NCBI GenBank assembly: GCA_037129925.1 | Contig: JBAXTZ010000012.1 | Location: 1 to 64,000, forward strand | DNA length: 64,000 bases | Reading direction: 5' to 3' | Source: JBAXTZ01 sp037129925 | GTDB lineage: Bacteria; Bacillota; Negativicutes; JBAXTZ01 | In this document: positions 52,578 through 61,968 of the stretch, in pieces | Numbering within the stretch: position 1 is the stretch's first letter | Layout of the letters: each line of letters begins with the position of its first letter | The notes under the pieces: model-generated | Told to the model about the DNA's origin: nothing | The model's input: only the letters and a program-made list of their open reading frames with translations | The model's database searches: none | Made by a program: the position numbers and the translations under genes

Positions 52578-53177
52578 TTAATTCATATCCCGGCGATTTT
52601 CCAAGGCTTTGGCGAGCGTTACTTCGTCGGCAAATTCGATATCGGCGCCGACCGGCAATCCGTGAGCTATGCGGGTAACTTTGAATCCGATTGGTTTTAG
52701 CAATCGGGAAACGTACATGGCAGTAGCTTCGCCTTCAACGTTGGGATTAGTCGCCATTATTATTTCTTTAACAGTATCGTCTTTTAGCCGGGCGAGTAAT
52801 TCTTGTAATCGAATATCCGCCGGAGTGACTCCGGACAGCGGTGACAGAGCGCCGTGGAGAACATGATACATGCCACGATATTCTTTGGTGCGTTCAAAAG
52901 ACATTACATCTCTAGGTTGCTCGACAACGCAAATTATCGACTTGTCCCGATATTCGCTATCACAATATTTGCAAACGTTTTGGTCGGTAAAATTACAGCA
53001 AATTGGACAGAGCCGAATGTTGGCTTTAGCTTCCCTGATTGCGTTAACAAAACGCTCTACTTGAGCGCCGTCACATTCAACGATATAGTAGGCAAGTTTT
53101 ACGGCAAGTTTTTGCCCGATTCCAGGCAATCCCCTAAAAGAATCAATCAACTTGCTTAGCGGTGAGATGTGACTCAT
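52578..53177 (-). CDS. recR: Recombination mediator RecR
   Basis: Loads RecA with RecFO at single-strand gaps. It has 199 residues: a helix-hairpin-helix GLPGIGQKLA (about 16-25), a four-Cys zinc finger CPICCNFTDQNVCKYC (about 57-72), and a Toprim domain (ICVVEQPRDV; NPNVEGEATAMY). It starts 1 nt after ybaB; dnaX-ybaB-recR is the conserved order. Confidence 0.97.
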   Translation of the reverse strand: MSHISPLSKLIDSFRGLPGIGQKLAVKLAYYIVECDGAQVERFVNAIREAKANIRLCPICCNFTDQNVCKYCDSEYRDKSIICVVEQPRDVMSFERTKEYRGMYHVLHGALSPLSGVTPADIRLQELLARLKDDTVKEIIMATNPNVEGEATAMYVSRLLKPIGFKVTRIAHGLPVGADIEFADEVTLAKALENRRDMN

Positions 53178-53178
53178 A

Positions 53179-53505
53179 TTATAACATACCCGGTGGAAGT
53201 TTCATGCCGCCAGTTAGTTTGGACATCTCTCGTTCAGTAGTATCTTCTACTTGGCGAAATATTTCATTAACTGCAGCAATTATCATATCCTGTAGCATTT
53301 CGAGATCATCAACATCCACGGCTTCTGGAGCAATCAACAGACTTTCCAACTGCTTTTCACCATTGGCAACAAGTTTTATTGCGCCACCACCGACAGAATG
53401 TTCGAATTTCCTTGCTTTAAGCTCATCTTGCATCTTTGCCATGTCTTGTTGCATTTTTTGAACTTGTTTCATCATTCCTTGCATATTACCCATATTTGGA
53501 AACAT
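53179..53505 (-). CDS. ybaB: YbaB/EbfC family nucleoid-associated protein
   Basis: A 108-residue small DNA-binding protein. Met/Gln-rich N-terminal coiled coil (NMGNMQGMMKQVQKMQQDM), then the VGGGAIKLVANGEKQL beta core and a C-terminal MTGGMKLPPG-like tail (LTGGMKLPPGML). Lies between dnaX (13-nt gap) and recR. Confidence 0.96.
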   Translation of the reverse strand: MFPNMGNMQGMMKQVQKMQQDMAKMQDELKARKFEHSVGGGAIKLVANGEKQLESLLIAPEAVDVDDLEMLQDMIIAAVNEIFRQVEDTTEREMSKLTGGMKLPPGML

Positions 53506-53518
53506 AACTCAACCTCCG

Positions 53519-55042
53519 TTAAATATTTTTTACTTCAACACCAAAAAATTCACTAAATTGATCAATCCGCGTCGGTTTGGGCGGTGCCGATAATGGCTCT
53601 TCCTCGATTACAAAAGCTAATGCCGTTTCGTTGCCGGTTATGTTTTGTAAAGCAATTTCAACTTGTTTGCGATAATCATCTTTTTCTAATCGTTCCTTGA
53701 AAAATACTCCATTCTTAGAAAACGCTATTACCGTGTTTGCGCCTTTAGAATAAAGTATCCGGCCATTTTTGGCACATTCAATTACCAATCGTTTATTCAT
53801 GCGTCTCAGTTCGGACAACACCTTATCCCAAAGTACTTGTGCTCCATCACCAGATTCCAAAAGAACGGGTGGTTCGTCGATAATAACCGTGTCCGTAACT
53901 ATATCAGCCGGTTTAATTATCGCTTTCTGAGTTTCTGCCACTTTTGATTCTACTTTTGTTTCTTTGATAACCGAAGTTTCTGCCGACTTTTCAGTTGTTT
54001 TCTTCGTCATTGGCGGTCTTTCATCCAGCGCCATTTTTATTAAGGCCGCTTCAATAATCAGCCGTGGGCTGAGCGACCAACGAGTTTCGGAAATAGTGGC
54101 TGAACCATTAATAATTAATTCACTCAAGCGTAAGGCTAAATGTTTGTCGTTCGTTTTTACTGCCATATGCATTTGCTCTTGAGCATATTTCAACAAGTCA
54201 GCAAATAGTTGACGAATATCTTGTGATACTTCGGTGTTATCCAAAATGGTGATTATTTCACCTATATCGTGGACCAGTATGGCTGTCAATAATTTTGCTA
54301 ATAAACTTTTGTCCGACAGACCAAGCAAAGTCCGCACCGTTTCTTCATCAACTTGATTATCGCTCATAATTGAACACTGATCAAGTGTTGATAGTGCGTC
54401 TCTGGCCCCCCCGGCTGCATGTTCGCAGATTAATGTCAGCGCGTCCTCGTCAATTTTTATTCCGCTGACACTTGCCACCAACCGCAAATATTCAGTTAAA
54501 TCGCTTATCGCAATTCGACCAAAATCATACCGTTGACAGCGCGAAAGAATTGTTGCCGGTACTTTTTGAACATCAGTGGTACAGAGAATAAAAACAACGT
54601 ATGATGGCGGTTCTTCTAATGTCTTTAATAACGCGTTAAACGCCTCTGTTGTCAACATATGCACTTCATCGACAATATAGACTTTGAATTTACCTTCAGA
54701 CGGTTGAAATTTAACCCGTTCAATAATATCGCGAATTTCATCAATTCCCCGATTAGAGGCGGCATCCATTTCATACACGTCCATACATGAGCCTTCAGTT
54801 ATTGCCAAGCAATTATCGCATTGACAGCAGGGTTCGCCTTTATTAGTATTACGGCAATTTATTGCTTTGGCAAATATTTTTGCAATACTGGTTTTACCTG
54901 TCCCGCGCGGTCCGACGAAAAGATAGGCATGTGATATTTTTTCTAATATCATGCTATTTAACAAAGTCTTTACGATATGCTGTTGTCCAACGACATCCGA
55001 AAATTTCTGCGGACGCCATATTCGATAAAGCGCTTTATACAT
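53519..55042 (-). CDS. dnaX: DNA polymerase III subunits gamma/tau
   Basis: Clamp-loader ATPase of 507 residues from ATG 55042 (MYKALYRIWRPQ), with GAGG upstream; the frame is open to 55129 but that part lies in the SRP RNA gene. Walker A GPRGTGKTS (about 45-53), zinc-site Cys in CRNTNKGEPCCQCDNC, DEVHML and a sensor TILSRCQRYDF. A Glu/Thr/Lys-rich linker (about 355-400) leads to a tau-like C-terminal domain. No obvious slippery heptamer for gamma synthesis was seen. Confidence 0.95.
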   Translation of the reverse strand: MYKALYRIWRPQKFSDVVGQQHIVKTLLNSMILEKISHAYLFVGPRGTGKTSIAKIFAKAINCRNTNKGEPCCQCDNCLAITEGSCMDVYEMDAASNRGIDEIRDIIERVKFQPSEGKFKVYIVDEVHMLTTEAFNALLKTLEEPPSYVVFILCTTDVQKVPATILSRCQRYDFGRIAISDLTEYLRLVASVSGIKIDEDALTLICEHAAGGARDALSTLDQCSIMSDNQVDEETVRTLLGLSDKSLLAKLLTAILVHDIGEIITILDNTEVSQDIRQLFADLLKYAQEQMHMAVKTNDKHLALRLSELIINGSATISETRWSLSPRLIIEAALIKMALDERPPMTKKTTEKSAETSVIKETKVESKVAETQKAIIKPADIVTDTVIIDEPPVLLESGDGAQVLWDKVLSELRRMNKRLVIECAKNGRILYSKGANTVIAFSKNGVFFKERLEKDDYRKQVEIALQNITGNETALAFVIEEEPLSAPPKPTRIDQFSEFFGVEVKNI

Positions 55043-55064
55043 TTTTGCCTCATAATAGAAGAAT

Positions 55065-55084
55065 AGCAGCCTTTTCAGGCTGCT
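55065..55084 (-). terminator. Hairpin after the SRP RNA, possible weak terminator
   Basis: AGCAGCCT and AGGCTGCT form a perfect 8-bp stem with a 4-nt loop. On the minus strand it is followed by ATTCTTCTATT, a poor U tract. It lies between the SRP RNA and the dnaX start. Confidence 0.55.
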
Positions 55085-55096
55085 TGTTTGCGCGAA

Positions 55097-55215
55097 CGCG
55101 AAGCGTCCGTCCGGATATTTACGGCACATAGGCTAAACCACTTATTGCTGCTTCCTTCCGGATCTGACAAGGTTCATAGTCGCCCATTGCGTAAGTCCGG
55201 GCAGACACTTCGCGC
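55097..55215 (-). ncRNA. ffs: Signal recognition particle RNA (4.5S type, small SRP RNA)
   Basis: On the minus strand the conserved domain IV core is seen: TGAACC, GTCAGATCCGGAAGGAAGCAGC, with its GGAAG tetraloop flank and asymmetric loop. The ends pair (CGCGAAGTGTCTGCCCGGA with TCCGGACGGACGCTTCGCG), bringing the hairpin to about 119 nt. It partners Ffh (18.2 kb) and FtsY. Exact ends are estimated from the pairing. Confidence 0.92.
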
Positions 55216-55229
55216 GCACGAGCTTTTTC

Positions 55230-55319
55230 TGGCGGAGAGAGCGGGATTTGAACCCGCGGTGCAGTTTCCCGCACACACGCTTTCCAGGCGTGCTCCTTAA
55301 GCCGCTCGGACACCTCTCC
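55230..55319 (-). tRNA. tRNA-Ser(GGA)
   Basis: A type II tRNA on the minus strand: acceptor GGAGAGG/TCTCTCC, anticodon arm CACGC-CTGGAAA-GCGTG with anticodon GGA (Ser), a long variable arm (GCGGGAAACTGC), T arm GGTTCAAATCC, discriminator G and encoded CCA. Directly upstream of the SRP RNA. Confidence 0.95.
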
Positions 55320-55381
55320 GGTGGCTGTCTGTGACAGCAAGTGAAATTATACATACTATAGCAGCAGTTGTCAACCGTATG

Positions 55382-57202
55382 TTAAAAGACATCGCCAAAA
55401 TAATGTCTTTTGGCATCAGCACTAACATTATCATTATCAGTAAGATTAAACGCCGCGGCAATAATATCTCTGGCAATTGGAGCTGCTGCTTCAGAGCCGT
55501 AGCCGCCCTGCTCTACCAATACAGAAATTGCTAATTGCGGGTTGTCAAATGGCGCAAAAGCCACAAACCAAGCATGATCACGACCGTGTGAGTTCTCGGC
55601 AGTACCGGTTTTGCCGGCCACTGAAATTGGGAAATTACCAAAAACATAACCACCGGTACCACCGGGTTTACAGACATCGCGTAGCGAATCTCTAATTAAC
55701 TGCAATACTGAAGGGGTAAAATCAATTTTAGACAACTGTTGAGGCTGATTTTCGCGAACTGTAGAACCATCAGCGGCAACTATCCGCTTCATTATAAACG
55801 GTTTATACCGGATTCCGCCGTTGGCGATTTGACTCATTACCTCGCAATTTTGTATCGGTGTTGCTAAATTAAACCCTTGACCGATTGCCGCATCAAAAGT
55901 TTCCGCGAGGTACCAGTCTTCCTTGTAAACCCGCTCTTTGTATTTACGATTGGCTACCAGTCCGTCACTCTCGTTGGGCAAATCAATACCCGTCGGCGCC
56001 CCTAACCCAAATTTGCGGGCATAGGCTTCCAAGTTGTCGATTCCTAATCGGTTTCCTAGCTCGTAAAAATAAACATTATCAGATTTCGACAATCCTTCTC
56101 TAAATGAAATCCAGCCAAGTGCCTCGCCATTATCGTTTACTTTAGGGATTAACCAGTGCTGTCCCGAATCGAATATTTTTTCATCCGGTCCAATTTTTTT
56201 CAACTCCAACGCTGCCGTTCCAGTCACAATCTTGAATGTTGAACCTGGTGGATATTCTCCGGATATTGGTTTGTTTTCCATCGTTCTAAACGGGTTATTA
56301 TTATAGTCGTCCCAAGTTTTTTGCGATATTCCGCCAATAAACATGTTCGGGTCAAAAGTTGGACGACTGACAATGGCAACAATTTCTCCGTTTCGTGGAT
56401 TCATGACAACAACAGCTGCGGCTTTGGTGCCAAGCTGAGCTAATTTTTTATCGACTGCTCGCTCAGCGGCCTGTTGAATTCGATAATCAATAGTTAAGAC
56501 CATGTTGTCGCCGGAAACGCACAGTTTTTCAGCTAAAGTATTAACTGGCTTTCCACCAACATCAACTTCAACGCGTTTACCACCGTTAACTCCTCTAATA
56601 TCAGCGTCGTAAATACTTTCCAATCCGGTCTTACCGATAATATCTCCGGCTACATAACTACTAGTTGTCTTTAAAGATTCCAACTCATTATCATTAATTT
56701 CGCTGACATAACCGAACATATGCGCTGCTAATGTACCGTACAAATAATCTCGGGTAGGTTGAATTTCCACAATAACTCCAGGGTATTCTCCGGGGTTTTC
56801 GCGTATTTTTGCAACAACTTCTTGAGGTGCATTAGTTTTGACAGTTGCCAATTCAAAAGTCCCTTTTTTTTCATTAATTCGTCGTTCAATTACTGCAACT
56901 GTCGTTCCGGTAAGCTTGGATAGTTTTTCGATTTCCTCGGCATTAACAGTTTTGGCATAGGGCATAATTGAAATACAATAGCCCGGTTTACTAGTAACCA
57001 GTAAAACACCATTTCGGTCATAGATGTTGCCGCGCGGCGCAGTAATCGGAAATATTCTCATCCGATTCCCTTCAGCCATTTCGTTGTAGTATTTGCCGTC
57101 ATATATTTGCAAATAAAATAATCGGACAATTAAGATAAAAAAAATGACTAACCCAACGATTGCCATGCTATCGAGACGGTGTAATTTTCTTTTTTCAATC
57201 AT
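55382..57202 (-). CDS. mrdA: Penicillin-binding protein 2 (peptidoglycan transpeptidase of the elongasome)
   Basis: 606 residues. An N-terminal membrane anchor (about 14-30), a PBP dimerisation domain (PRGNIYDRNGVLL), and a transpeptidase domain with SxxK in PPGSTFKI (about 318), SDN in LSKSDNVYF, and KTG in VAGKTGTAE. Works with MreC and MreD, encoded directly upstream, in lateral wall synthesis. Ten nt after mreD. Confidence 0.96.
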   Translation of the reverse strand: MIEKRKLHRLDSMAIVGLVIFFILIVRLFYLQIYDGKYYNEMAEGNRMRIFPITAPRGNIYDRNGVLLVTSKPGYCISIMPYAKTVNAEEIEKLSKLTGTTVAVIERRINEKKGTFELATVKTNAPQEVVAKIRENPGEYPGVIVEIQPTRDYLYGTLAAHMFGYVSEINDNELESLKTTSSYVAGDIIGKTGLESIYDADIRGVNGGKRVEVDVGGKPVNTLAEKLCVSGDNMVLTIDYRIQQAAERAVDKKLAQLGTKAAAVVVMNPRNGEIVAIVSRPTFDPNMFIGGISQKTWDDYNNNPFRTMENKPISGEYPPGSTFKIVTGTAALELKKIGPDEKIFDSGQHWLIPKVNDNGEALGWISFREGLSKSDNVYFYELGNRLGIDNLEAYARKFGLGAPTGIDLPNESDGLVANRKYKERVYKEDWYLAETFDAAIGQGFNLATPIQNCEVMSQIANGGIRYKPFIMKRIVAADGSTVRENQPQQLSKIDFTPSVLQLIRDSLRDVCKPGGTGGYVFGNFPISVAGKTGTAENSHGRDHAWFVAFAPFDNPQLAISVLVEQGGYGSEAAAPIARDIIAAAFNLTDNDNVSADAKRHYFGDVF

Positions 57203-57212
57203 TCTCTACTCT

Positions 57213-57707
57213 TCAATCAAAATATTTTACAAAACAGGTGTGGATTTTTCTTACAACAACAGCAAATACCGGCATAGCCAAAGCGTTGAATAATACAAAC
57301 GGCAGATACCAGTGTAACAAATAATCGCTGTAACGAACATTAATTCCGTAATAATTAGCAAAAACAAACGTGCTAATTGCGACAATAATGGTCGCAATCA
57401 CGGTTGCCACTACCAATAAAACTATTGAATAGCTTCTGGCGTTACGTCTTAACGATATTATGACTACAGCAATTGCCAGAAAAGCAATAGTTTTTACGCC
57501 GAATAAACTAGCAGTCATCGCATCCGCGGTTAATCCCAAAATAAAACCGACAAATAAAGTGGTTTTAATATTTTCCAACAGCGCGACTAATACTATCGTC
57601 ATGAACAGGAGCGACGGCATCAGACCGAAAACCATGAAATATTGCGCGAATGTGTAATCGAAAACTCCTAAAAGTAATCCTAAGCCAATCCAAAATATAC
57701 TTCTCAT
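57213..57707 (-). CDS. mreD: Rod shape-determining protein MreD
   Basis: A membrane protein of about 164 residues with five or six hydrophobic segments and no large soluble part (e.g. FWIGLGLLLGVFDYTFAQ; LFVGFILGLTADAMTASLFG, a typical MreD loop). ATG 57707 has GGAG 4-5 nt upstream; a TTG 42 nt earlier is less likely. It lies between mreC and mrdA. Confidence 0.92.
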   Translation of the reverse strand: MRSIFWIGLGLLLGVFDYTFAQYFMVFGLMPSLLFMTIVLVALLENIKTTLFVGFILGLTADAMTASLFGVKTIAFLAIAVVIISLRRNARSYSIVLLVVATVIATIIVAISTFVFANYYGINVRYSDYLLHWYLPFVLFNALAMPVFAVVVRKIHTCFVKYFD

Positions 57708-57758
57708 AAATCTCCGAACTCTTTCCAACGAAAATAACTGGTCGGACAATAAAAGATT

Positions 57759-58610
57759 CTAATTGATTCTTGGCGCAACATAATCCGTTATAACCAAGAC
57801 TTGTTCGAGCGAGTAAATATTCACAGCCGGTTTAACTTTCGCTGCATGAAGGTAACCGGATGTATCACTGATTTCAACAACTTCACCGATTAGCAAGCCT
57901 TTAGGAAACATGCCGCCCAACCCCCGAGTTACTACCCGGTCACCTTTGACGATGTCAATGTTTTGCGGAATGTTATCCAATTGAATATTGTTTTCCGTTC
58001 CAGCCACCCCTTGCCCAAGCGCAAAAGTTCTGGCGTCAAAGCGCTGTACGGTAGCGCTAAAGGACATATCCGGAGAGACCAGCAACCGCACCCGCGCGCT
58101 ATAGCTATATATTTCACTGATAGCGCCGACAAGCCCTTCGTTCACAACGACTGGCATGTTTAGCGCTATACCATCTTTTGCTCCCAAGTCGATAACTAAA
58201 GATTTACTATAGGCTTGAATATCAAATGCAATTACATTGCCGACCTTTGATTTGGTAAATCCATTGGATTTTTTCAGCTCAACTAGCTTCCGAAGCCGAA
58301 CATTTTCGTTGTCGATTTCCGTTTGGCTAACTAATTGTTTCTTCAAATCAGAATTTTCGCGTTTCAGCGCTTTGTTCTGTTCATAAACAGCGTACATATC
58401 AACAATATATTGCGATCCGCCACTGGTTTTGCTAATGAAAAACTGTGCTGTTTGTTCGAATGGATATGCTACTGTTGCCGCTATTTGATTTAAAAAGCTA
58501 ACAGAACCATTTTGTTTTTTTATATATGAAAAAAGCATCAGTATTATAACTGCTGCCACTACAAGCAAAATGTAAATTTTATAATCAAACTTCTTCTTTT
58601 TTTGTCGCAC
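57759..58610 (-). CDS. mreC: Rod shape-determining protein MreC
   Basis: 283 residues: a short basic cytoplasmic tail, one membrane helix (about 12-27), a coiled coil (about 73-105: YEQNKALKRENSDLKKQL), then the beta-barrel domains with VVNEGLVGAISEIYSYSARV and DRVVTRGLGGMFPKG. Starts at GTG 58610. A scaffold for MreD and PBP2. Fifteen nt after maf. Confidence 0.95.
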   Translation of the reverse strand: MRQKKKKFDYKIYILLVVAAVIILMLFSYIKKQNGSVSFLNQIAATVAYPFEQTAQFFISKTSGGSQYIVDMYAVYEQNKALKRENSDLKKQLVSQTEIDNENVRLRKLVELKKSNGFTKSKVGNVIAFDIQAYSKSLVIDLGAKDGIALNMPVVVNEGLVGAISEIYSYSARVRLLVSPDMSFSATVQRFDARTFALGQGVAGTENNIQLDNIPQNIDIVKGDRVVTRGLGGMFPKGLLIGEVVEISDTSGYLHAAKVKPAVNIYSLEQVLVITDYVAPRIN

Positions 58611-58624
58611 AACTCATACCCAAT

Positions 58625-59197
58625 TTAAAATATTTCTACTCCGGCTCGTTGAAGCAGATTTCGCGTTAAGACAATCGGAAGCCCCATTACGTTAAAATAG
58701 CAACCATTCACACTCCGTACAAACAACGCACCATACCCTTGAATGCCGTACGCCCCGGCTTTATCAAACGGTTCTCCGGTGGCAATGTATTTATCAATTT
58801 CATAATTTGTTAGTTGGACAAATTCTACCTGAGTGCTGCAAACATCGGATATTATTCCATGTCGACTGGCAATAGCAACTGCGGTAATTACTTGGTGCGT
58901 ACGACCAGACAGCCGTTTTAAAATATTCACGGCATCTTGGTCGTCTAGCGGCTTGCCAAATATTTCGCCATCTAGAACTACGATTGTATCTGCGGAAATA
59001 ACGACCTCATCATCTGCCGTAACTGCCCAGGCGGCCTGTGCCTTAGCCACTGCATTTGTTGTTGCAACATGGCGGGCGGAAATATCCGAATCGGCAATTT
59101 CATCAACATCAACATTAAGGACAGAAAATTTGCAACCAATTTGTTCTAATATTTGTTTACGACGTGGTGATGTTGAAGCTAGTACTATTTTTGTCAT
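58625..59197 (-). CDS. maf: Maf-like nucleoside triphosphate pyrophosphatase
   Basis: 190 residues. Hydrolyses modified or canonical NTPs (dTTP/UTP type) to monophosphates as a housecleaning activity. STSPRRKQIL (about 8-17), SADTIVV (about 68-74), GKPLDD and a C-terminal AYGIQGYGALF motif. The classic maf-mreC-mreD neighbourhood, without mreB here. Confidence 0.95.
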   Translation of the reverse strand: MTKIVLASTSPRRKQILEQIGCKFSVLNVDVDEIADSDISARHVATTNAVAKAQAAWAVTADDEVVISADTIVVLDGEIFGKPLDDQDAVNILKRLSGRTHQVITAVAIASRHGIISDVCSTQVEFVQLTNYEIDKYIATGEPFDKAGAYGIQGYGALFVRSVNGCYFNVMGLPIVLTRNLLQRAGVEIF

Positions 59198-59215
59198 TAT
59201 ACTCCTGTGGCAAAA

Positions 59216-59725
59216 TCATAGTGCAAATATCCTGTTGACAGCAGGGCGAATTTTGATGAAAGCATAACCATTCAAAACCCCTGTGGCAATGGATAAGTTG
59301 CCTGCGACTGGCAGATAATAATATATTGAAAAACTACCGATTACCACTGCTACCACAAACAATTGCGCCAAAATATGCACAAATGCCCCGGCAACACTTA
59401 TTCCTATCGGTGAAAAATAATTATTAGAATACTTTCTCAATATGATCATAATTAACGCCGATGCGAGAGCACCGGCTACACTCATAACCATCTGCGGTGA
59501 AAATAACACACCGGAAATCAAACTTCCTAATAGCGCCCGCAATACAGCAACGGCAATGGCCGACGAATAATCGAGATAATACACGCAAATCAAAGTAATA
59601 ATATTCGCAAAACCAAACTTAACCCCGGGAAATGTCACAGGCAGATAAATAATGTTTTCTAAATACTGTATGCTTGCCGCAATAACTACCAGCAAAGCAA
59701 TCCTTGTTAACTTATTTGGCGACAT
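59216..59725 (-). CDS. Gx transporter / heptaprenyl diphosphate synthase component I family membrane protein
   Basis: 169 residues with five or six hydrophobic helices; the PGVKFGFANIITL motif (about 33-45) is typical of the Gx transporter family, historically named heptaprenyl diphosphate synthase component I and now thought to be a small substrate-binding membrane protein. The prenyltransferase component is not next to it. ATG 59725 overlaps the NusG-II gene by 14 nt. Confidence 0.82.
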   Translation of the reverse strand: MSPNKLTRIALLVVIAASIQYLENIIYLPVTFPGVKFGFANIITLICVYYLDYSSAIAVAVLRALLGSLISGVLFSPQMVMSVAGALASALIMIILRKYSNNYFSPIGISVAGAFVHILAQLFVVAVVIGSFSIYYYLPVAGNLSIATGVLNGYAFIKIRPAVNRIFAL

Positions 59726-60059
59726 CGTCAATTTCCGCTTCCTCGGTAATTATCCTAAAGGATAATTTATTGGGCAAACAGGCAATTATTTGACCGTTCT
59801 TGCTAATTGTGCCAGCTTTTACACAATTTTGATCAGGACAATCGGCATGAATCATGCTGACAGCGCCATTGCTAATTAATATTTCGTTATGCGGAAATTT
59901 CCTGCTTAACACTAGCGACTTTGTAAGCGCTATTCGCTCAACCATTCTGCCATTGTCATAAATAATCAAATATTCTTTGCCATGAGGTAGCGGCGCTAAC
60001 AATAACAGTGAACAACAAAATACTGCCGCCAAAATCAAACACCAGTCGGCATTACGCAT
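59712..60059 (-). CDS. NusG domain II-containing protein
   Basis: 115 residues. One N-terminal signal/membrane helix (about 8-24), then a beta-rich domain with the family's Cys motif CPDQNCVKAG and CLPNKLSFRI. This is the extracytoplasmic family commonly found beside Rnf or ApbE-like genes in anaerobes; its function is not established. Four nt after the thioredoxin-like gene. Confidence 0.85.
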   Translation of the reverse strand: MRNADWCLILAAVFCCSLLLLAPLPHGKEYLIIYDNGRMVERIALTKSLVLSRKFPHNEILISNGAVSMIHADCPDQNCVKAGTISKNGQIIACLPNKLSFRIITEEAEIDDVAK

Positions 60060-60063
60060 AACA

Positions 60064-60570
60064 TTATCGCTCCAGAATCGTCAAATAGCTTTCGATAGTA
60101 GTTTTAATCAAAGCTTGCTCAATAACGCCGCGCTCAGCTTGAATTATCTCCAGATATTTTCCGTTACCATCGAAAAAAACCAAGCACGGTACATAACGAA
60201 TGGAAAATTGGAATTTGGAGAGCTTATCAGGGTCGGCGTAAACTGTGACATTGGCGATATTTCCAAACTGCACGACGTAATCGGCAATATCTTTTGGTTG
60301 CTTGCCATAAACAATTAACGAAACATTCAGTTTTTCAACATACTCTTTAGCAATGTTTTGAATCAACGGCAATTCCGTTTGACAGTCTTGACATTCAGGT
60401 TTGAATATTACCAACATTGTAAGTGGTTTAGTCGCCGCGATGTTGACAACTTTGCCATCAGACGCTATGTATTGCAATTCGCGAATATTATCTAGCGCTT
60501 GCGCCGTATTACCAAAACACAGCAATACCAAAACAACCAAAATAAACCATTTACTATTTATAGTTCTCAC
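60064..60570 (-). CDS. Exported thioredoxin-like (TlpA/ResA-type) protein
   Basis: About 168 residues starting GTG 60570, which overlaps the rnfB stop (GTGA). N-terminal signal peptide (KWFILVVLVLLCFGNTAQA) and a thioredoxin fold with redox CQDC (CxxC, in FKPECQDCQTE) and a cis-Pro-like VPCLVFF. It may serve oxidative or reductive repair or maturation of exported cofactors. An alternative ATG at 60600 lies inside rnfB. Confidence 0.82.
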   Translation of the reverse strand: MRTINSKWFILVVLVLLCFGNTAQALDNIRELQYIASDGKVVNIAATKPLTMLVIFKPECQDCQTELPLIQNIAKEYVEKLNVSLIVYGKQPKDIADYVVQFGNIANVTVYADPDKLSKFQFSIRYVPCLVFFDGNGKYLEIIQAERGVIEQALIKTTIESYLTILER

Positions 60571-61373
60571 TTGATTTGAATAATAGCCTTTGTCGGACAT
60601 TTGGCAACACACTTAGCTTCATTACATTGCTCACTGCATATTTTGTAATTGACTATCGGTACATTGTTTTCCATCTTAATAGCGCCATACGGGCACTCAC
60701 GAACGCAAAGCGTACAAGAGATACAGGCAACGCTGCACGATTTTTTGGCAATAGCGCCTTTTTCGCGGGTGTTGCAGCGCAACGCAACATGCGCGCCCAA
60801 CGGTATCAATTTGATAACATTCTTCGGGCAAACCTTTTCACAGGCGCCGCACCCGGTACATTTGCGACTGTTGACAATCGGCAAATGATTTTCACCTAAC
60901 TCTAGCGCATTGAAAACACAAGCTTTCACACAGGTTCCGAAACCCAGACAACCGTTCTTGCAAATTTTCGGGCCGCCCATAAGTAATGCCGCTGCATCAC
61001 AATCAGGAATGCCCTGATAGTTGTAGGCCGCGCGTGCTGTAGTCGGACTTCCGGCACAACTAACAAAGGCAATTTTCGGAGCTGTTGCCTCGGCTTTTTT
61101 TCCAGTTAACTCGGCTACCAGGTTCGCCACATCGGCTTTTCCGGGAATACATAGATTCGGCGGCACATTAGCATCCAGAACCACCGCTTCGGCATAGGCC
61201 ATGCAACCGGCAAAACCACAGGCGCCGCATTGACCTTTAGGAAGAACATCGTCGACTAAATGAATAAGCGGATTTACTTCTAAGGCGAATTTTTTATTCG
61301 CATACGCTAAGATAAATCCAAATACCAGTCCCAGCGCGGTCAGTACCACGAAAACATAAACAGCAGTTAACAT
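60567..61373 (-). CDS. rnfB: Ion-translocating oxidoreductase subunit RnfB
   Basis: 268 residues. One N-terminal membrane helix, then CGACGFAGC...C for one 4Fe-4S cluster (about 48-75), a ferredoxin-rich region with several CxxCxxCxxxCP sets (CTGCGACEKVCP; CISCTLCVRECP) and a final CSEQCNEAKCVAKCP. It accepts electrons from reduced ferredoxin and passes them towards the membrane subunits. Thirteen nt after rnfA. Confidence 0.96.
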   Translation of the reverse strand: MLTAVYVFVVLTALGLVFGFILAYANKKFALEVNPLIHLVDDVLPKGQCGACGFAGCMAYAEAVVLDANVPPNLCIPGKADVANLVAELTGKKAEATAPKIAFVSCAGSPTTARAAYNYQGIPDCDAAALLMGGPKICKNGCLGFGTCVKACVFNALELGENHLPIVNSRKCTGCGACEKVCPKNVIKLIPLGAHVALRCNTREKGAIAKKSCSVACISCTLCVRECPYGAIKMENNVPIVNYKICSEQCNEAKCVAKCPTKAIIQIK

Positions 61374-61386
61374 TTTTCCTCCAATT

Positions 61387-61968
61387 CTACAAAGGTATCA
61401 TGCCGGAGAAACCGAGAAAAGACAACGCCAGCAGACCAGCCAAAACGAAAGCAATTCCCAACCCGTCCAGTGATTTTGGCACGTCCGAATATTGCAACTT
61501 TTCACGCAAACTGGCCATTAGAATAATTGCCAAAGCAAAACCCAATCCCGACCCGATAGCATTAACAATACTCATTAACAAGCTATAGCTATTCTCGGAA
61601 TTTATCAACGGCACTGCTAATACAATACAATTTGTAGCGATAAGCACCAGATATATTCCCCACATTTTGTATAATGCCGGCATATGACGTTTGATAATCA
61701 TTTCCAATAATTGCACAAAACTAGCCACTAATAGTACAAAGACCACTGTTGTTAGAAAAGTTAACTTAAATGGCACCAAAACATAATTATAAACCAACCA
61801 GGCTAAAATCGAACTCATGGTCATGACTGAAGTTACTGCCATTCCCATACCAATTGAAGCATTTAAGTTTTTTGAAACTCCAAAGAATATACACAATCCC
61901 AAAAATCTCGTCAAAACAAAGTTGTTGACCAAAACCGCGCCCATAAACAATAAGAAATACTCAGACAT
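61387..61968 (-). CDS. rnfA: Ion-translocating oxidoreductase subunit RnfA
   Basis: 193 residues, six hydrophobic helices, with the N-terminal NNFVLTRFLGLC motif carrying an intramembrane Cys. Forms a paired half with RnfE. The ATG overlaps the rnfE stop by 1 nt. Confidence 0.95.
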   Translation of the reverse strand: MSEYFLLFMGAVLVNNFVLTRFLGLCIFFGVSKNLNASIGMGMAVTSVMTMSSILAWLVYNYVLVPFKLTFLTTVVFVLLVASFVQLLEMIIKRHMPALYKMWGIYLVLIATNCIVLAVPLINSENSYSLLMSIVNAIGSGLGFALAIILMASLREKLQYSDVPKSLDGLGIAFVLAGLLALSFLGFSGMIPL

